Under the pieces are notes generated by a model. The model made no database searches, was not told where the DNA came from, and saw only the letters and a list, made by a program, of their open reading frames with translations. A stretch of DNA of 64,000 nucleotides, taken from an uncultured Verrucomicrobiota bacterium (lineage in GTDB: Bacteria > Verrucomicrobiota > Verrucomicrobiia > Opitutales > UBA9783). The position numbers were made by a program, and so were the translations under genes. Shown one piece after another: positions 62,557 to 64,000 of the stretch. Where the stretch lies: positions 1 to 64,000 of the forward strand of contig CABUVL010000001.1 of assembly GCA_902495005.1 (NCBI GenBank), given 5' to 3'. Numbering within the stretch: position 1 is the first letter of the stretch; every line of letters starts with the position of its first letter.

Positions 62557-63554
62557 CACATTGCAGAGCTCTTAATCCAAGTCACCAATTTTTGCATCCC
62601 CTCCTCATTCGAAATTTTGGGCAGGTAATGCAAGTCCATTTTCGCGGCGGCCATACTAAAATAGTGGTCTTTCGACAATTCAGTTGCCACAAATCGCGTC
62701 ATGGGCGGCTGCGCAGAAATGTGCAACAATTTGTAGACCAATTCAAAGCAAGCGCCCATCGCGTATGCCACCCGGAATGGGATTCTTTTTTGAACCCGTG
62801 GGAGGTTTAAGCGGCCCAACAACTCATTGATCCAATCCCACAAACGCACGGGATCATCCTGAGAGATGAAGTACGCCTTGCCATCAATTTTACCATTCCC
62901 CAAGGCATTCATAGCCATCACATGCGCATCAGCCACATTTTCAACGTACGACACATCGACCCAATTATTTCCATCTCCCACTTTAAACAACAATCCCTTT
63001 CTAACCAACTTAAGTAGATTAGGAATTAAATGCTGATCTCCCGGACCCCAGATGAGGTGCGGACGTAAGGCGACCGTGCAAAGCCCATTTTCCCCATTAG
63101 CTCTCAACACGGCTTCTTCTGCAATTCTCTTCGTTTTAGCGTAGGCGCACAACCAATGCTTGCCGTACGGCGTACTTTCAGTCACGTTCGAAAGCGACTG
63201 CCCGTTAAAAACAACACTCGGCGTACTCGTATAAACCAATTTTTTTACGCCCCAGTGTTGGCACGCTTTTAAAACATTCAAAGTCCCCTCAACATTCGCG
63301 CGATAATAATTCTTGTAGGAGCCCCAAACTCCCGCCTTCGCGGCAACGTGGAACACGACCTCACAAGCTTTAACGGCGTTTGAAATCGCTTCGAAATCAG
63401 TTAAATCGCCGTAATGCACCTCAACACCATTCTGCGCTAAATCCTCACACACATGCCTGCAAAAAATGCGTATATCTTCAATGCCATTGCGCTTGAGGGC
63501 CTGTATAAGATGCCTCCCTAAAAATCCAGAACCTCCTGTAATAAGTACCTTCAC
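62556..63554 (-). CDS. NAD-dependent epimerase/dehydratase, 3-beta-HSD-like
   Basis: The 332-residue short-chain dehydrogenase has VLITGGSGFLG (nucleotide-binding glycines), DLTDFEAI, VFHVAAKAGVWG, the catalytic pair in YAKTKRIAEE, and TSTPSVVFNG as in sterol-type 3-beta-hydroxysteroid and sugar epimerase branches. Of the candidates, GTG at 63554 gives the usual VKVLITGG start; an upstream TTG at 63590 adds 12 atypical residues but lies right after an AGGAG stretch, so either may be used. It is coupled to the glycosyltransferase and may act on a sugar nucleotide or a polyprenoid or sterol-like lipid. Confidence 0.85.
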   Translation of the reverse strand: MKVLITGGSGFLGRHLIQALKRNGIEDIRIFCRHVCEDLAQNGVEVHYGDLTDFEAISNAVKACEVVFHVAAKAGVWGSYKNYYRANVEGTLNVLKACQHWGVKKLVYTSTPSVVFNGQSLSNVTESTPYGKHWLCAYAKTKRIAEEAVLRANGENGLCTVALRPHLIWGPGDQHLIPNLLKLVRKGLLFKVGDGNNWVDVSYVENVADAHVMAMNALGNGKIDGKAYFISQDDPVRLWDWINELLGRLNLPRVQKRIPFRVAYAMGACFELVYKLLHISAQPPMTRFVATELSKDHYFSMAAAKMDLHYLPKISNEEGMQKLVTWIKSSAM

Positions 63555-63779
63555 CCCATCAATAAAGGCCCAAAAAGCATCTCCTTGCAAAAAAATTTTC
63601 TATCTTTTTAATTTTCCGTAAATTAAGCTAAAACGACGAGCAACATCCTGAAATGACCATTGGTGAAAAGAATTGTTTCCATTCTCCAGTTCAACAGGAC
63701 AAGCTGAGAAGGACCCAAGCTCATAAACACAGAACAATGCTGCTGGCTTCTCCTTTAACAATACAATTTAATTTGTCAT

Positions 63780-64000
63780 TTATCTTCCCATTATAGTCCA
63801 ACTGTATATCTCAGTTCCCCAGCCACTTCGAACATGGACAATAGAGCCGAAATGTACTTGAACGTAGACGTCGTCCACGGCGTGAGGGAACAGGATCAAA
63901 ATGCGGCCGTCTAAGGACTGCCAAAAGACGCTCGCACAAATGCGGACCGCTGCAAATTGAATCGATTGTTCATCAAAATAACTGGCCTGAATAATGCCCA
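63780..64000 (-). CDS. C-terminal end of an unknown gene running in from the right edge
   Basis: On the minus strand a frame entering at 63998 is open to a TAA at 63780-63782 and encodes 72 protein-like residues, including ASYFDEQSIQFAAVRICASV and a later VHFGSIVHVRSGWGTE. It is rich in beta-branched and aromatic residues. I do not recognise the family and the start lies outside the window. Confidence 0.6.
   Translation of the reverse strand, partial: GIIQASYFDEQSIQFAAVRICASVFWQSLDGRILILFPHAVDDVYVQVHFGSIVHVRSGWGTEIYSWTIMGR

Overview
The window is chromosomal DNA from a Gram-negative bacterium, most likely a member of Verrucomicrobiota (class Opitutae or a relative). The best pointers are a 51-residue basic protein of the type found in the Planctomycetes-Verrucomicrobia-Chlamydiae group (12449-12604), a eukaryote-like UDP-sugar pyrophosphorylase paired with a large phosphohexomutase, RNase HII together with RNase HIII, and genes for lipopolysaccharide sugars (kdsC, rfaE2, a family 9 glycosyltransferase). 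There are no transposases, integrases, phage genes or CRISPR arrays. A host-associated lifestyle is inferred only from the islands of small secreted proteins, a short surface-antigen-like porin and several decayed genes.

Layout: 345-845 type IV pilin-like protein; 1049-5902 trkA-trkH, tgt, rnhB; 6050-7065 first island of secreted unknowns; 7590-8827 prepilin peptidase and a pilin-like protein; 8901-12259 nucleotide-sugar enzymes; 12342-14698 tRNA-Thr, small basic protein, efp, rnhC, birA; 14704-19505 the leftward blocks dnaA plus a small gene, and nusB-ftsY-rmuC; 19714-22398 a secreted protein and priA; 22864-24775 second island of secreted unknowns; 25122-30119 tadA, a CHASE2 adenylate cyclase and flhA; 30564-31984 floA and a partner; 32362-38932 mutM, an msbA-type exporter, der, fmt, an ftsZ-like gene; 39137-43304 tRNA-Phe, xth, a glnD-like gene, rfaE2; 43389-46718 the sufCBDT operon; 47014-49539 nadK, kdsC, tsaD, tRNA-Ser; 49540-50948 a decayed patch and a sugar acetyltransferase; 51194-53502 yifB and a broken pilin gene; 53988-56508 ptsI and an outer-membrane protein; 56701-64000 mutL, ruvB, pntB-pntAB, a glycosyltransferase, an epimerase and the end of an unknown gene.

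Three features stand out. First, several core proteins keep their fold signatures but have lost catalytic residues: the GlnD-like protein (both nucleotidyltransferase aspartates are lysines and the HD pair is gone), the FtsZ-like protein (no acidic residues in the T7 loop) and MutL (both metal-site motifs of the endonuclease domain eroded). Second, many genes have a TTG-type -35 element, a 17-base spacer and a -10 element ending 5-8 bases before the ATG, which predicts widespread leaderless mRNAs. Third, the CHASE2 adenylate cyclase gene is one base upstream of flhA with no other flagellar or type III secretion gene in view. All functional names rest on motif recognition by eye; no database search was run.
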